Source: Verrucomicrobiaceae bacterium (GTDB taxonomy: Bacteria > Verrucomicrobiota > Verrucomicrobiia > Verrucomicrobiales > Verrucomicrobiaceae). Taken from it: a DNA stretch of 36,509 bases. Each line of letters opens with the position of its first letter. Position 1 is the stretch's first letter. The notes beneath the pieces are model-generated. The model was not told where the DNA came from. It saw only the letters and a list, made by a program, of their open reading frames with translations, and ran no database searches. The translations under genes were made by a program, and so were the position numbers. Where the stretch lies: contig CANETF010000022.1 in NCBI GenBank assembly GCA_947440575.1, forward strand, positions 1 through 36,509, in the 5' to 3' direction. This document shows, in pieces, positions 7,757-16,443 of this stretch.

Positions 7757-10617
7757 TCGAGGTAGAGGAGTTCGTTGGCGTTCAGGAGAGCGCGGCAGAA
7801 GGCTTCGGGGCCGTGGGTGGTGATGAGTTGCGTGGCGGCTTGGTGTTCTTTTTCGGTGGGGGGGCGTTGGAAGGCGAGGGCGTAGGCATTTGTGACGGGG
7901 TCGGTGGATTGGATGCGAGCCGCAAGGGATTTGGCCATGTCGAGGGTGAAGCTGTGATTGAGCAGGGTGAGGGCTTGCAGGGGGGTGGTGGTGTTGGCGC
8001 GTTTGGGGGCGGCGAAGGCGATGTCGGGAAGATCGAAGTCATTGAGTACGTCGACGACGCTGGCGCGGGCGTTTTGATGATAGACGGCGCGGCGGTAGGT
8101 TTCGGGGCCGTGGGCATCGAGCGGGAAGTAAGTGCAGACGTTGTTCTGGGTGAATTTGTAGAGGCGGAAGCCGGGGCCGCCCATGGGTTCGAGCTTCATC
8201 TGACCGGCGACGGTGAGCAGGGTGTCGCGGAGTTCCTCGGCGCTGAGGCGGCGGGGTGGGAAGCGCCAGAGGAGGCGGGCGGATTTGTCCTGCTTGAGAC
8301 CATCTGGATGGCCTGCAGCGCTTTGCTGATAGGTTCTCGAGAGGAGGATTTCACGGTGGAGGTCTTTGAGTTTCCAACCGTTGGCGACGAGTTTGGCGGC
8401 GAGGTAGTCGAGGAGTTCGGGGTGGGTGGGTTTGCTGCCGAGGAAGCCGAAGTCACTGGGGGTATCGACGAGGCCGGTGCCGAAGTGGTGCTGCCAGACG
8501 CGGTTGGCGAGGACGCGGGGGGTGAGGGGGTTTTCGTGGCTGGTGATCCATTGGGCGAGGGCTAGGCGGCGCTGGCCTTCGTCGGCATCGGGCGGGAGTT
8601 GGTAGGGTTTGGTGGCTTGATTGAGGACGGCGAGGCTGGCGGGGACGACGGGGTCGCCGGGTTTCATGGGGTCGCCGCCTTTGTGTACGGTGGTGGGTTC
8701 TTTGGGTTGGGATCGGTTGCCGATCCACATTTGCCGGAGGGGCGGGACAGCGGCGAGTTGGGCCTGGGTTTTGGCGATGCGTTGAATGAGGGTGGCGAGC
8801 TGGGTTTGCTCCTGAGGTTTGATGATCTGGAGACGGGCTTTGGCGATGCCGTGGCCGGGGGACCAGGGTTCACGTCCGGCGTCGGTGGCGACGGTCGTCC
8901 AGGAGGTTCCGTCGAGGCTGACTTGGATGTCATACTCGGTGGGGGTGGCACCGCTGACTTTGCTTTCGTTGGTGTCACGGTCGCCGCGGGCGTTGATGAA
9001 AGTGATGCGTTGAAGGGTTTCGGGTTGGGCGAGGGTGAGGGTGAGTTCGGCGGGGTGGCCGATGAACCAGGCTTCGCCACGCTGGCCATCGATGCAGTAT
9101 TGGGGGCCGTAGGCTTCGGGGAAGTCCTCGGCGGTGGCGGATTTGGCGCCCTCGGCGCGGGTGCCATGGCTGGCGAGGGCGACGTTGCGATTGTCGATGG
9201 ACCAGACTTGGAACTCGGTGAGTTTGCCGCCACCGCCGCCTCTGGGGAGCTTGCCCTGGTGGTCGTTGGTGAAACTGCGGATGACGAATTTGATGTGTTT
9301 GGCTTTGACGGGCGGGAAAGATTCCTCGGTGCCGAAGGGATCGATTTTGGGCCGTTGGAAGGTCATCTTGACGAAGGCGGCTTTGGCGCGGGCATCGATG
9401 GCGGCGTTGAGTTTGTCGCGGGCTTCAGTGAGGCGTTTGATTTGGGAGTTGAGGGGAGTGGTGGCGGCGACGAAGGCAGCGCGCTGCTTGGGGGTGGCGA
9501 CGACGCGGCGGCCATGGACGACGCCTTCGAAGGCGGCGCGGAGGCGGTAGTAGTCCTCGGTGGGGATGGGGTCGAATTTGTGGTCGTGGCAGCGGGCGCA
9601 GTTGATGGTGAGGCCGAGGAAGGCGCCGCTGGTGGCGGTGATCATGTCGTCGAGCGTGGCGGCGCGGATGTTGGCCTGGGCGACTTTGTCCTGGTTGCCA
9701 ACGTCGTCATAGGGTCCGGCGACGAGGAAGGCGCTGCCGACTTCGATGTCGGGGCGGTTTTTGCCGATGACATCTCCGGCGAGGTGCTCGGTGATGAGTT
9801 GATTGAAGGGTTTGTCCTCGTTGATGGAGCGGATGACGTAGTCGCGAAAGGGGTAGAGATCGTCGATGATGAAATTGCGTTCGAAGCCGTTGGATTCGCC
9901 AAAGCGGACGACATCCAGCCAGTGACGTCCCCAGCGTTCGCCGTAACGAGGTGAGGCGAGGAGGCGTTCAATGAGTTCTTTGTTAGCGCTAGTGTTGGTC
10001 TGGCAATCCTTGACGAAGGCCTCGACTTCCTCGGGGGTGGGCGGGAGGCCGTGCAGGTCGTACGTCATGCGGCGGATGAGGGTTCGGGAGTCGGCGGGGG
10101 GGTTGAAGCCGAGTCCTTTTTCTTTGAGCTTGGCGGCGATGAAGTCGTCGATGTCACCGGCGGTGTTGAGATCGGTTTTGTTCGGCTGGAGGGACCACCA
10201 GGTTTTGTCGCCGCGCTTGGCTTCGATCTTGGCGCCCTCGCGCGGGTCGGGGGCGCCCATTTTCACCCAGGTCACGAGGTCGGCGATGACGGAGTCGGGG
10301 AGTTTGGGTTTTTTGGGGGGCATCTCGAGGTCTTCTTCAAGATGCTGGATGGAGCGGACGAGGAGGCTGGCTTCTGGGTTGCCGGGAAGGATGGCGGGCT
10401 CGCCACTGTCACCGCCTTTTTGCCAACCGGCTTTGGAGTCGAGGTAGAGGTTGCCTTTGAGTTTTTTGGCCTCGGCGCTGTGGCAAGAGTAGCAATGCTC
10501 GACGAGGACGGGGCGGATTTTTTGCTCGAAGAAAGCGATGCCTGCGGGGTCTATCGCAGCCAATGCGTTCGAATTTAGGAACAATGCAACGGCAAGGATG
10601 GTCATAATGGTTTTCAT
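7753..10617 (-). CDS. PSD1-type planctomycete cytochrome (PSCyt1-DUF1549-DUF1553)
   Basis: 954 aa from the ATG at 10617. The longer frame from 10653 starts inside the preceding gene and delays the signal peptide. Signal peptide about 1-21; heme motif CYSCH at 42-46 in the PSCyt1 domain; DUF1549 about 130-345 with WGRHWLDVVRFGESNG and a second CxxCH (CARCHDHKFDPI) near 339-343; a middle insert about 430-590 with a discoidin/sugar-binding look (LTEFQVWSIDN, AWFIGHPAELTLTL, YDIQVSLDGTSW); DUF1553 in the last ~250 residues (NRVWQHHFGTGLV, TTTPLQALTLLNH). Exported two-heme protein of unknown substrate. Its usual DUF1501 partner is not adjacent; here it is followed by a sulfatase with overlapping start. 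The coding strand is markedly richer in C than G, unlike the genes just upstream. Confidence 0.9.
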   Translation of the reverse strand: MKTIMTILAVALFLNSNALAAIDPAGIAFFEQKIRPVLVEHCYSCHSAEAKKLKGNLYLDSKAGWQKGGDSGEPAILPGNPEASLLVRSIQHLEEDLEMPPKKPKLPDSVIADLVTWVKMGAPDPREGAKIEAKRGDKTWWSLQPNKTDLNTAGDIDDFIAAKLKEKGLGFNPPADSRTLIRRMTYDLHGLPPTPEEVEAFVKDCQTNTSANKELIERLLASPRYGERWGRHWLDVVRFGESNGFERNFIIDDLYPFRDYVIRSINEDKPFNQLITEHLAGDVIGKNRPDIEVGSAFLVAGPYDDVGNQDKVAQANIRAATLDDMITATSGAFLGLTINCARCHDHKFDPIPTEDYYRLRAAFEGVVHGRRVVATPKQRAAFVAATTPLNSQIKRLTEARDKLNAAIDARAKAAFVKMTFQRPKIDPFGTEESFPPVKAKHIKFVIRSFTNDHQGKLPRGGGGGKLTEFQVWSIDNRNVALASHGTRAEGAKSATAEDFPEAYGPQYCIDGQRGEAWFIGHPAELTLTLAQPETLQRITFINARGDRDTNESKVSGATPTEYDIQVSLDGTSWTTVATDAGREPWSPGHGIAKARLQIIKPQEQTQLATLIQRIAKTQAQLAAVPPLRQMWIGNRSQPKEPTTVHKGGDPMKPGDPVVPASLAVLNQATKPYQLPPDADEGQRRLALAQWITSHENPLTPRVLANRVWQHHFGTGLVDTPSDFGFLGSKPTHPELLDYLAAKLVANGWKLKDLHREILLSRTYQQSAAGHPDGLKQDKSARLLWRFPPRRLSAEELRDTLLTVAGQMKLEPMGGPGFRLYKFTQNNVCTYFPLDAHGPETYRRAVYHQNARASVVDVLNDFDLPDIAFAAPKRANTTTPLQALTLLNHSFTLDMAKSLAARIQSTDPVTNAYALAFQRPPTEKEHQAATQLITTHGPEAFCRALLNANELLYLE

Positions 10618-10621
10618 GGTC

Positions 10622-11932
10622 TCACTTCGAATTGGATTGGGCTGACATTGCATCCACCTCGCTCATTTTGAATCGGAGGCTGACGATAGAGGTGCCGACA
10701 TCTTCCTTGCGATAGTTCGCATACGTTGTGGTGACGATGGTGCTATCGGGGAGCAGGTGGAGGCCGGGGTAGAAGCCGTCTTTGAAGGTCTTGAGCAGGC
10801 TGATGCGATATTGGCCGGGGTTGCCTTGCTTGATGTCGTCGTAGGTGCCGACCCAGGCGATGAAGCCGCCTTTGTCTTTCGACTGCGGCGAGGCGTTGCG
10901 GAAGACAATGACCATGCGGCCATCGGGCAAAAAGATGCCGTGGTGACGATCTCCCGTGAGGCCCCAAGGTGCGTCCACGGCTTGGCTCCATGTTTTGCCC
11001 TCGTCGCGGCTGAACATGACGAGGCTGGTGCCGCTGCGGCGGTTCTCGCGCATGAGGCAGCAGAGTTCGCCGCCATCGGGCGAGCGGAAGACGTAAGGCT
11101 CGCAGGGGTGCTTGCCGTCGAGTTTGGTGCCGTCGCAGGCGATTGTGGGCGCGGACCAGGTGAAGCCGCCGTCGCGGGTGATGGATTGTAGCACTTGCAG
11201 CGTGCCTTCCTCGCCGATGCCGCTGCCGCGATGGAAGAGGCCGAGCGTTGAGCCGTCCTTCAGCCGCACGATGCTGGAGAAGGTCATGATGCAGCGAAAG
11301 GGATCGTCCTTGCTGATCGGCCCGCCGATGGGCGGCAGCTCGCGCCAGGTCTTGCCGTCGTCGTCGCTGACGATGCGCGGCATGAAGCCCTCGTGACGGC
11401 CTGCGATGAGCTTGGGGTTCTCCTTGTCGGTCAAGGTGCGTGCGGCAAAGACCCACAGGCGCTCTTTGCCCTGCGGATCGGTGATTCGGTAAATGCTCGG
11501 GCAGTTCTTGAAGTTGACGTAGTTCGGCGGCAGCGCGTCGTCCATGCGCGTCCAGTTCAAACCCGCGTCATCGCTGCGAGCCATCGGCCCCCCGTGTCCG
11601 CCGTGGCCGATATTCCAGACGCAAAACATCGTCTTGTTGTCCGCCAGCAGCGTCGTCGTCGGATGCGCGTGATACTCACCCGGCTTCGGCGAGCCGCGTG
11701 CGATGACGGTTTGCCGCCGTGTGTCGTCGGAGAGGTCGATGTGAGTCAAAGCCTCGCGCTGCTGCTGCCACAGCGCCTTCTTTTCAGCCGGCGCGGACTC
11801 CCAAGCGCGTTTCGCTCCTTTCGTGGCGATGTCCACCTCGGGCTTCTTCAGATTGCGAGATTCATCGTTTTGGGCAAGCGCGGCCAGCGGCGCGAGCAGC
11901 AGGGCGGAGAGGAGCGGGAGGGTGGGTTTCAT
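10622..11932 (-). CDS. Exported sialidase-like (BNR/Asp-box) protein
   Basis: 436 aa with a clear signal peptide (about 1-20, LAALAQ). At least four Asp-box motifs S/T-x-D-x-G-x-T/N-W are visible: SDDAGLNW, SDDDGKTW, TRDGGFTW and SRDEGKTW, the spacing expected of a six-bladed sialidase-fold propeller. SIYRITDP in the first third resembles the FRIP/YRIP arginine region of sialidases. Predicted to hydrolyse a terminal acidic sugar or a related glycoside outside the cytoplasm; several non-sialidase glycosidases share this fold, so specificity is open. It ends 4 bp before the PSD1 cytochrome start and begins 8 bp after the DUF4838 gene, so it is probably co-transcribed. Confidence 0.8.
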   Translation of the reverse strand: MKPTLPLLSALLLAPLAALAQNDESRNLKKPEVDIATKGAKRAWESAPAEKKALWQQQREALTHIDLSDDTRRQTVIARGSPKPGEYHAHPTTTLLADNKTMFCVWNIGHGGHGGPMARSDDAGLNWTRMDDALPPNYVNFKNCPSIYRITDPQGKERLWVFAARTLTDKENPKLIAGRHEGFMPRIVSDDDGKTWRELPPIGGPISKDDPFRCIMTFSSIVRLKDGSTLGLFHRGSGIGEEGTLQVLQSITRDGGFTWSAPTIACDGTKLDGKHPCEPYVFRSPDGGELCCLMRENRRSGTSLVMFSRDEGKTWSQAVDAPWGLTGDRHHGIFLPDGRMVIVFRNASPQSKDKGGFIAWVGTYDDIKQGNPGQYRISLLKTFKDGFYPGLHLLPDSTIVTTTYANYRKEDVGTSIVSLRFKMSEVDAMSAQSNSK

Positions 11933-11940
11933 GATGAGTT

Positions 11941-13857
11941 TTATTCGACCTCGCGCTCCACATACGCCAAGGCCATGCGCAGGTAGCGATGGCTGTGGAG
12001 CGGGGCGAGTTCGGGGGTGATGACTTTGGTTTTCAGAAAGGCTTCCACGGCGGCGAGGCGCTCGGTGAATGCGGATGACTTCTTGTCGTGGGCGACTTCA
12101 AGCAGTGCGGTGACGAGTCGGGCATACTTTACGGCATCGGCGGCCATTTGAATGCGGGCATTTACGCCGGGGTCATCGCCTTGCACCCTCTGGGCTGACT
12201 TGAGGATGGCTTCGAGAGCTTGCAGGGCCACCTCGGAGTAGTAGCGGCGCAAGCGGGCGGCGTGGGGCTTGCGGGGACCGAGTTCGGGGTCGGCGCGGAC
12301 TTGGTCGCTGATCTTGGCGAGAACTGCGTGATACTGCTGCATCACCTCAGCCGCCGGACCATACGCAGCGCGGCAGTAGTCAGCGATGGTGGCGGCGACA
12401 TTGAGATCGGGATTCCACATCGCTTTGCACAGCACGTAGTAATCGAGGCCGTGGGCGCTCCAGTTGCCGTGACCGTTGTCGAAGTCGAAGCCGATGGCCT
12501 TATGCTCGACACTGAACTTCACGGCCTGCGCAAACCACGCGGCCTTGTTGCGCGGCATGCCGAGGTCGATGGCAGGGCCGAGGTCGTTCGGGCGAATGAA
12601 GAGCTTCGGCGCTATTTTTGACCACGCTTCGATCTCAGTCAGATTCATGCCGACATAGCCGACGATGAGGTTCGGCTGAAGCTGCTTCACCTTCACCGGC
12701 ACGCTGCGATAAACCGAATACGCATAGGCCACTAGGTCGCGGTCCGGCATCTCGCGGCCCACGCGGGTGGCGATCTCGTTGAAGAACGTGAACGTGCGAT
12801 CACTGAGCGATGGGTATTCGGCAAAGGGCTGCTTTGTGGCGGGATCAATGAGCTGTGAATCACCGAGGATCTTCGGCGCTTCGGCGGGATCGAGCGCACG
12901 ACAGGCCTCGCACATGCAGAACTTGTTCTTGCCGCCGTCGTTCGGCGAGATGGAGGCCGTGAGCAGCGAGGGATCGGCTTTGAACTCCGCGATCTTCACC
13001 CGTGCGATCTCATCCCACATCGCAGCGTTCGATTTGCACAGCCGCTCCCGCTCCGGCGTCTGCGTGCGGCTGCCATCGGGTTGCTGCGCGAACCACTCGG
13101 GATGCTCCTTGCCATGTTTTTCCCACCACCCAGCAAACGCATGACCGCCATGGATCTCGATGCGCTGCCCCAGCCGCATCCGCCGATGCCACGGGCCGGT
13201 CGCCGCCTCGCCCTGCGTCGTTTTCCATGCCTCCAGCGACACGCCCCACTTCTCCAACACCGGCGCAAAGGTCTCCTCACGCGACACCGCCACATTGCGC
13301 AGTTTGCGCTTGGCGATGCGTGGTTGCTCGCGGCGGTTCAAATCCGCAATCGTGATCGTCGCCCGCTTTGGCACCACCTCACCATGCTCACCGGGAAAAA
13401 GCCAGCGCACGCCGAGTTCCCGCTCGATGAAGTCATACACGGCAAAGAGCGTGCCTTTGCAAATCATGCCGCCCGGCCCTGAATCACCGCCGCAGAGGTG
13501 CAAATCGCCGTTTCGCGTCAAAACCACCATTTCCTCCGGTTTCGGCGCGAGGTCCGCATTCGCCTTGCAGTGCCCCACGTAGATGCGCGGCCCCTCAGGC
13601 AGTCCCTTTTGCGTCTCCGTGCCCATCTGAGGCCGCGTGCCGCAAACCTTCCCCAGATAATCCGCCAGCTCCACCCCCGCCAGCGGCACCACCGAGCCAT
13701 CGCCGGTCAACTGTTCCGCAGATTTTTGGATGTGCTTGTAAAGCCCCTCCGGCACTATGATCACGGCCTGCGGCTGCCCATCGCGCACGAGGGTGATTTC
13801 GGCGGAGGCGCTGGTGGTGAGCAATGCGGTGGAGAGGGCGATGATGAGTCTTGGCAT
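11941..13857 (-). CDS. Exported DUF4838-family protein (putative glycoside-active)
   Basis: 638 aa from the ATG at 13857, chosen because a signal peptide follows immediately (MPRLIIALSTALLTTSASA). A start 10 codons upstream (13887) is possible. The N-terminal ~130 residues resemble the alpha/beta domain preceding GH67/GH20-type barrels (AEQLTGDGSVVPLAG, RIYVGH). The middle contains GTLFAVYDFIERELGVRWLFPGEHGEVVPK, a strong DUF4838-type landmark, then HPEWFAQQPDG, SISPNDGG and the Cys pair FCMCEAC. DUF4838 proteins are presumed extracellular glycosidases of unknown specificity. No catalytic residues can be assigned with confidence. Upstream is a 150-bp gap with a repeat element, the largest break in this half of the locus, so an internal promoter is possible there. 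Confidence 0.8.
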   Translation of the reverse strand: MPRLIIALSTALLTTSASAEITLVRDGQPQAVIIVPEGLYKHIQKSAEQLTGDGSVVPLAGVELADYLGKVCGTRPQMGTETQKGLPEGPRIYVGHCKANADLAPKPEEMVVLTRNGDLHLCGGDSGPGGMICKGTLFAVYDFIERELGVRWLFPGEHGEVVPKRATITIADLNRREQPRIAKRKLRNVAVSREETFAPVLEKWGVSLEAWKTTQGEAATGPWHRRMRLGQRIEIHGGHAFAGWWEKHGKEHPEWFAQQPDGSRTQTPERERLCKSNAAMWDEIARVKIAEFKADPSLLTASISPNDGGKNKFCMCEACRALDPAEAPKILGDSQLIDPATKQPFAEYPSLSDRTFTFFNEIATRVGREMPDRDLVAYAYSVYRSVPVKVKQLQPNLIVGYVGMNLTEIEAWSKIAPKLFIRPNDLGPAIDLGMPRNKAAWFAQAVKFSVEHKAIGFDFDNGHGNWSAHGLDYYVLCKAMWNPDLNVAATIADYCRAAYGPAAEVMQQYHAVLAKISDQVRADPELGPRKPHAARLRRYYSEVALQALEAILKSAQRVQGDDPGVNARIQMAADAVKYARLVTALLEVAHDKKSSAFTERLAAVEAFLKTKVITPELAPLHSHRYLRMALAYVEREVE

Positions 13858-13931
13858 GGGAAGGATTATGGCGTCATGAGCGGCCATAACGAACGTGAAA
13901 CTCGGTTGAGTCCTTCGGATAGCCGCTCGGG

Positions 13932-13995
13932 AAAAGTGGTTTGGGCCTTATCCCATTTCACGAAGAAGAACTTGGGCTGAAGCCCAGGCTACTTT
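13932..13995. repeat. REP-doublet-like element, copy A (intergenic)
   Basis: Outer ends AAAAGTGG at 13932-13939 and CTACTTT at 13989-13995 (AAAGTAG on the other strand). Inside are a degraded hairpin (TGGGCCTTATCCCA) and an intact one (TGGGCT-GA-AGCCCA at about 13973-13986). Same outline as copies B-E: GTGG-like end, hairpin, linker, hairpin, inverted end. It fills most of the gap between the DUF1552 and DUF4838 genes and could affect mRNA processing. Confidence 0.65.
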
Positions 13996-14007
13996 CAGCA
14001 AGGCCAG

Positions 14008-15300
14008 TTACGCCACGATCTCATTCATCACGCCCGTGCTATCCCCATGGCGCTCGGCGTGCACGCCGATGCCGTGGAGCATGGAGAGCCACACATTGCA
14101 CAGGGGCGTATCCTTCGGCGCGACGATGTTTTGGCCGAGTTTCAGGCCTGCGCCGCGTCCGGTGAGGATGGTGGGGCAGTTCGAGAGTTCGTGGCCGGTG
14201 CGGATGTTGCTGCCGTAGGCGAGGGCGATGTGGTCAAAAAGTGTGCTGCCATCGGCTTCCTTGGTGGCTTTGAGTTTGTCGAGGAAGCCGGCGAGCATTT
14301 CACTCTGCGCGATGTCGCGGCGTTGGGAGGCGTCGAGCTTCTCGCCGAGCGTGGTGTGGTAGTGGCTCATGTCGTGCGGATGCACTTTGATGTCCATGGC
14401 GGTGAGCAGCGTGGCCACGGGCTGGCGGAAGGTCATCACTCGGGTGCTATCCGTCTGCATGGCGGCGATCATGATGTCGTAGATGAGCTTGATCTCGTCG
14501 CGTCCGTTGCCCTGCGCCGTGGCGGCGGGCTCTTTGAGCGGAGCATTGGGGCGCGGGATTTCCATCCACTGCTCTTCTTTGCTGAGGCGGGTTTCGATGT
14601 CGCGGATGCCCTGGAAGTATTCTTCGAGCTTGGCGTTGTCATTTTTCGCGAGACCGCGCTGCAGGGACTTGGCGTTGTCGATCACGGCATCGAGCACGCT
14701 GCGCTTCTGCGCGAGCATGGCCTTCTGCTGAGCGAGCGGGGTGCTGTCTTTGGCAAAGAGTCGATGAAAAGCTGCCACGGGGCCGTTTTGGCCCCCGACG
14801 GGCTTGCCGCTCACGTCCCAGGCCATCGAGAGACCAGGGCCGTGGCCGCTCATGTCGCCGTTCTCGCTGCTGTTGAACTGAAGGGAGGCAAAACGCGTCT
14901 GCAGGCCGAGTTGAGCGGCGGCGACTTGATCGGCGCTGATGCTGTTGTGAAAGCTCTGTCCCGGCTGCGCATAACGATTCGCGCCTGTGAGCCACATCGT
15001 GCTGCCCCAGTGGCCTTCGTTGCTGTATTTGTTCCAAAGGCCCTGCACGACGCTGAAGTCCGCCTTGTGCCGCTCCAGCGGTTTGAGGCCGAGGGGCAGT
15101 TCATAGTCCGCGCCAGGCTTCTTGATGTCCGGATACCAAGTCGGCTCCGTGATGCCCCAGCCGAAGCCGAGAAAGACAAGACGCTTCGGTGGAGCCACCG
15201 GAGCCGCCGCCGAGGCAAAGCGACGAAAGCCGAGAGATTCGAGCACCGGCAGCGCAATCAGTGCGGTGGAGGATTGGAGAAAGTGGCGGCGGGTTTTCAT
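14008..15300 (-). CDS. DUF1552 (HXXSHH) family Tat-exported protein, second copy
   Basis: 430 aa. Twin-arginine leader TRRHFLQSSTALIALPVLES at residues 3-22. The DUF1552 body is recognisable by PPKRLVFLGFGWGITEPTWYPD, LERHKADFSVVQGLWN, the H-x-x-S-H motif at 309-313 and LAYGSNIRTGHELSNCPTILTGRGAG. The family name motif HXXSHH reads H-D-M-S-H-Y here, with a His next. The function of the family is unknown; members are almost always beside DUF1592-type cytochromes, as here (the cytochrome at 16444-20001 precedes it with one hydrolase gene between). It starts 15 bp after the hydrolase gene. It shares the DUF1552 layout with the copy at 27673-28971 but is clearly diverged, so the duplication is old. 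Confidence 0.9.
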   Translation of the reverse strand: MKTRRHFLQSSTALIALPVLESLGFRRFASAAAPVAPPKRLVFLGFGWGITEPTWYPDIKKPGADYELPLGLKPLERHKADFSVVQGLWNKYSNEGHWGSTMWLTGANRYAQPGQSFHNSISADQVAAAQLGLQTRFASLQFNSSENGDMSGHGPGLSMAWDVSGKPVGGQNGPVAAFHRLFAKDSTPLAQQKAMLAQKRSVLDAVIDNAKSLQRGLAKNDNAKLEEYFQGIRDIETRLSKEEQWMEIPRPNAPLKEPAATAQGNGRDEIKLIYDIMIAAMQTDSTRVMTFRQPVATLLTAMDIKVHPHDMSHYHTTLGEKLDASQRRDIAQSEMLAGFLDKLKATKEADGSTLFDHIALAYGSNIRTGHELSNCPTILTGRGAGLKLGQNIVAPKDTPLCNVWLSMLHGIGVHAERHGDSTGVMNEIVA

Positions 15301-15315
15301 GGAGGGGTGGAGTGT

Positions 15316-16332
15316 TTATTTCTTGGGCTGTTGATCCATCTCGCAATCAGTGTCCATAGGCACGGCGGGGCCGCTTTGATCGACGGGATGAGTGAAAAGG
15401 TATTTGAAGACCCCATCATAAACCCACTGGCCCATCGCATCCTTTCCACCGGGCACCACGATGGTGTGGGCGCGGCCGGCATTGCCCTTCACGTCGATGT
15501 TCGTGATGAGGCGGCGCGTGTTGCCATAGGGCGGCTTGGCCGCGTCGATGTTCACGATGGGCCCGTGGTTGTGCATTTTCAGCATTTGCCACGAGCGGCA
15601 GTAGTGATCCGCCGTCCATCCACCATCGAGAATGTGGGTGAAACCGAAGAAGCGGTTCGATGGCGTGGCGGAGGCTTCGCCCTGCCAGGTCTCCGTGTTG
15701 TCGCGTGGGCCGGAGAACATCACCACGCGGTCCACTTTCTGATGCATGGCAAAGCGGGCCGCCGTGGTGCTGCCATGCGAGATGCCGCTCATGATGACCT
15801 TTTCCCAGCGGAGGTCCTTGCCGTCTGAGGTGATGAATTGCTCCCATTTGCCAGCCGGATTCTCCTTCGAGAGCCATTTCACGAACTGCAGCGAGCGCTC
15901 CATCATGCCGTCCGGTTTCGGAATATTCACCAGCGGGCTGAAATCCTCGCCCGTGGCCGCTTCGAGCCGGATTTTGCCCAAAACGGTGCCGCTGCCGTCT
16001 TCGTATTGCGTCTTCGTGATGCCAGCAAACCATCCGTTTGAGTAATGCGGCTGGATGCCGTGATAGCCGTAGCTGGAGATGCGCTCAAACAGCCCCTGAT
16101 TGTGTCCCATGAGCCAGATCACCAGCTTTCCCTGACTTGGCACGCGAGTATCCACCACCGCGTGCTGGAGGTCCGCCGGTTTGCCTTTGTCGTCGGTGAA
16201 ACTGAACTTGATCTGCGTGTGCTCTTTCGCCCGCGGATCGATCTCGCTGGCACGTTTGCTGAGGTCAAAGCGCTGCGCATCGGCGGCGAGCAGTTGGCTG
16301 CTGAGGAGGAGGATGGGGATGAGGCGTTTCAT
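15316..16332 (-). CDS. Exported alpha/beta-hydrolase-fold protein (BPSS1187-like)
   Basis: 338 aa from the ATG at 16332, which gives an N-terminal signal peptide (MKRLIPILLLSSQLLAADA). The longer frame from 16401 would begin inside the palindrome at 16370-16434 and translate it, so it is rejected. Nucleophile elbow G183-I-S185-H-G187 (VIMSGISHGSTTAARFAMHQ) followed by VDRVVMFSGPRDNTETW, and a C-terminal catalytic-His candidate near GGKDAMGQW. Expected to be a serine esterase or related hydrolase outside the cytoplasm, perhaps removing acyl groups from a glycan. This is inference from fold and neighbourhood. It is inserted between a DUF1592 cytochrome and its DUF1552 partner. Confidence 0.7.
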   Translation of the reverse strand: MKRLIPILLLSSQLLAADAQRFDLSKRASEIDPRAKEHTQIKFSFTDDKGKPADLQHAVVDTRVPSQGKLVIWLMGHNQGLFERISSYGYHGIQPHYSNGWFAGITKTQYEDGSGTVLGKIRLEAATGEDFSPLVNIPKPDGMMERSLQFVKWLSKENPAGKWEQFITSDGKDLRWEKVIMSGISHGSTTAARFAMHQKVDRVVMFSGPRDNTETWQGEASATPSNRFFGFTHILDGGWTADHYCRSWQMLKMHNHGPIVNIDAAKPPYGNTRRLITNIDVKGNAGRAHTIVVPGGKDAMGQWVYDGVFKYLFTHPVDQSGPAVPMDTDCEMDQQPKK

Positions 16333-16369
16333 AAAATTGGGCCAAATGGTAAAACCGGAACCAAGAGTT

Positions 16370-16434
16370 AGGCAGGAGAATGGGGGCAAAAGAATCTTCA
16401 TCTACGACATTCTTCTGCCCCCATTCTGCTGCCT
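16370..16434. repeat. Long near-perfect palindromic repeat (GAATGGGGGCA type)
   Basis: Two 26-bp arms, 16370-16395 and 16409-16434, pair at 24 of 26 positions around a 13-base loop (16396-16408). The core reads AGAATGGGGGCA and its complement. It lies between the stop of the DUF1592 cytochrome (16444) and the start of the hydrolase (16332). It may be a dispersed intergenic palindrome and could also act as a transcript-stabilising or attenuating hairpin. It is unrelated in sequence to the GTGG-ended elements. Confidence 0.8.
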
Positions 16435-16443
16435 ACCAACTCA

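Noticed and set aside
8599-9954. 451-codon open frame on the plus strand
   Set aside because: Antisense to the PSD1 cytochrome. Its product is a Gly/Val/Glu/Asp-rich string produced by strong third-position bias, with no domain.
15725-15736. CCACTTT outside the listed repeats (likewise near 5756 and 31016)
   Set aside because: No adjacent palindrome at any of these three places. They encode ordinary residues (Lys-Val-Asp or Lys-Val-Ala) of conserved proteins.
14047-15828. 593-codon open frame on the plus strand
   Set aside because: Lies opposite the DUF1552 and hydrolase genes, which have clear motifs and export signals. The antisense product has none.
16333-16401. Upstream extension of the hydrolase to an ATG at 16401
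   Set aside because: Would translate half of a palindromic repeat and bury the signal peptide behind 23 residues.
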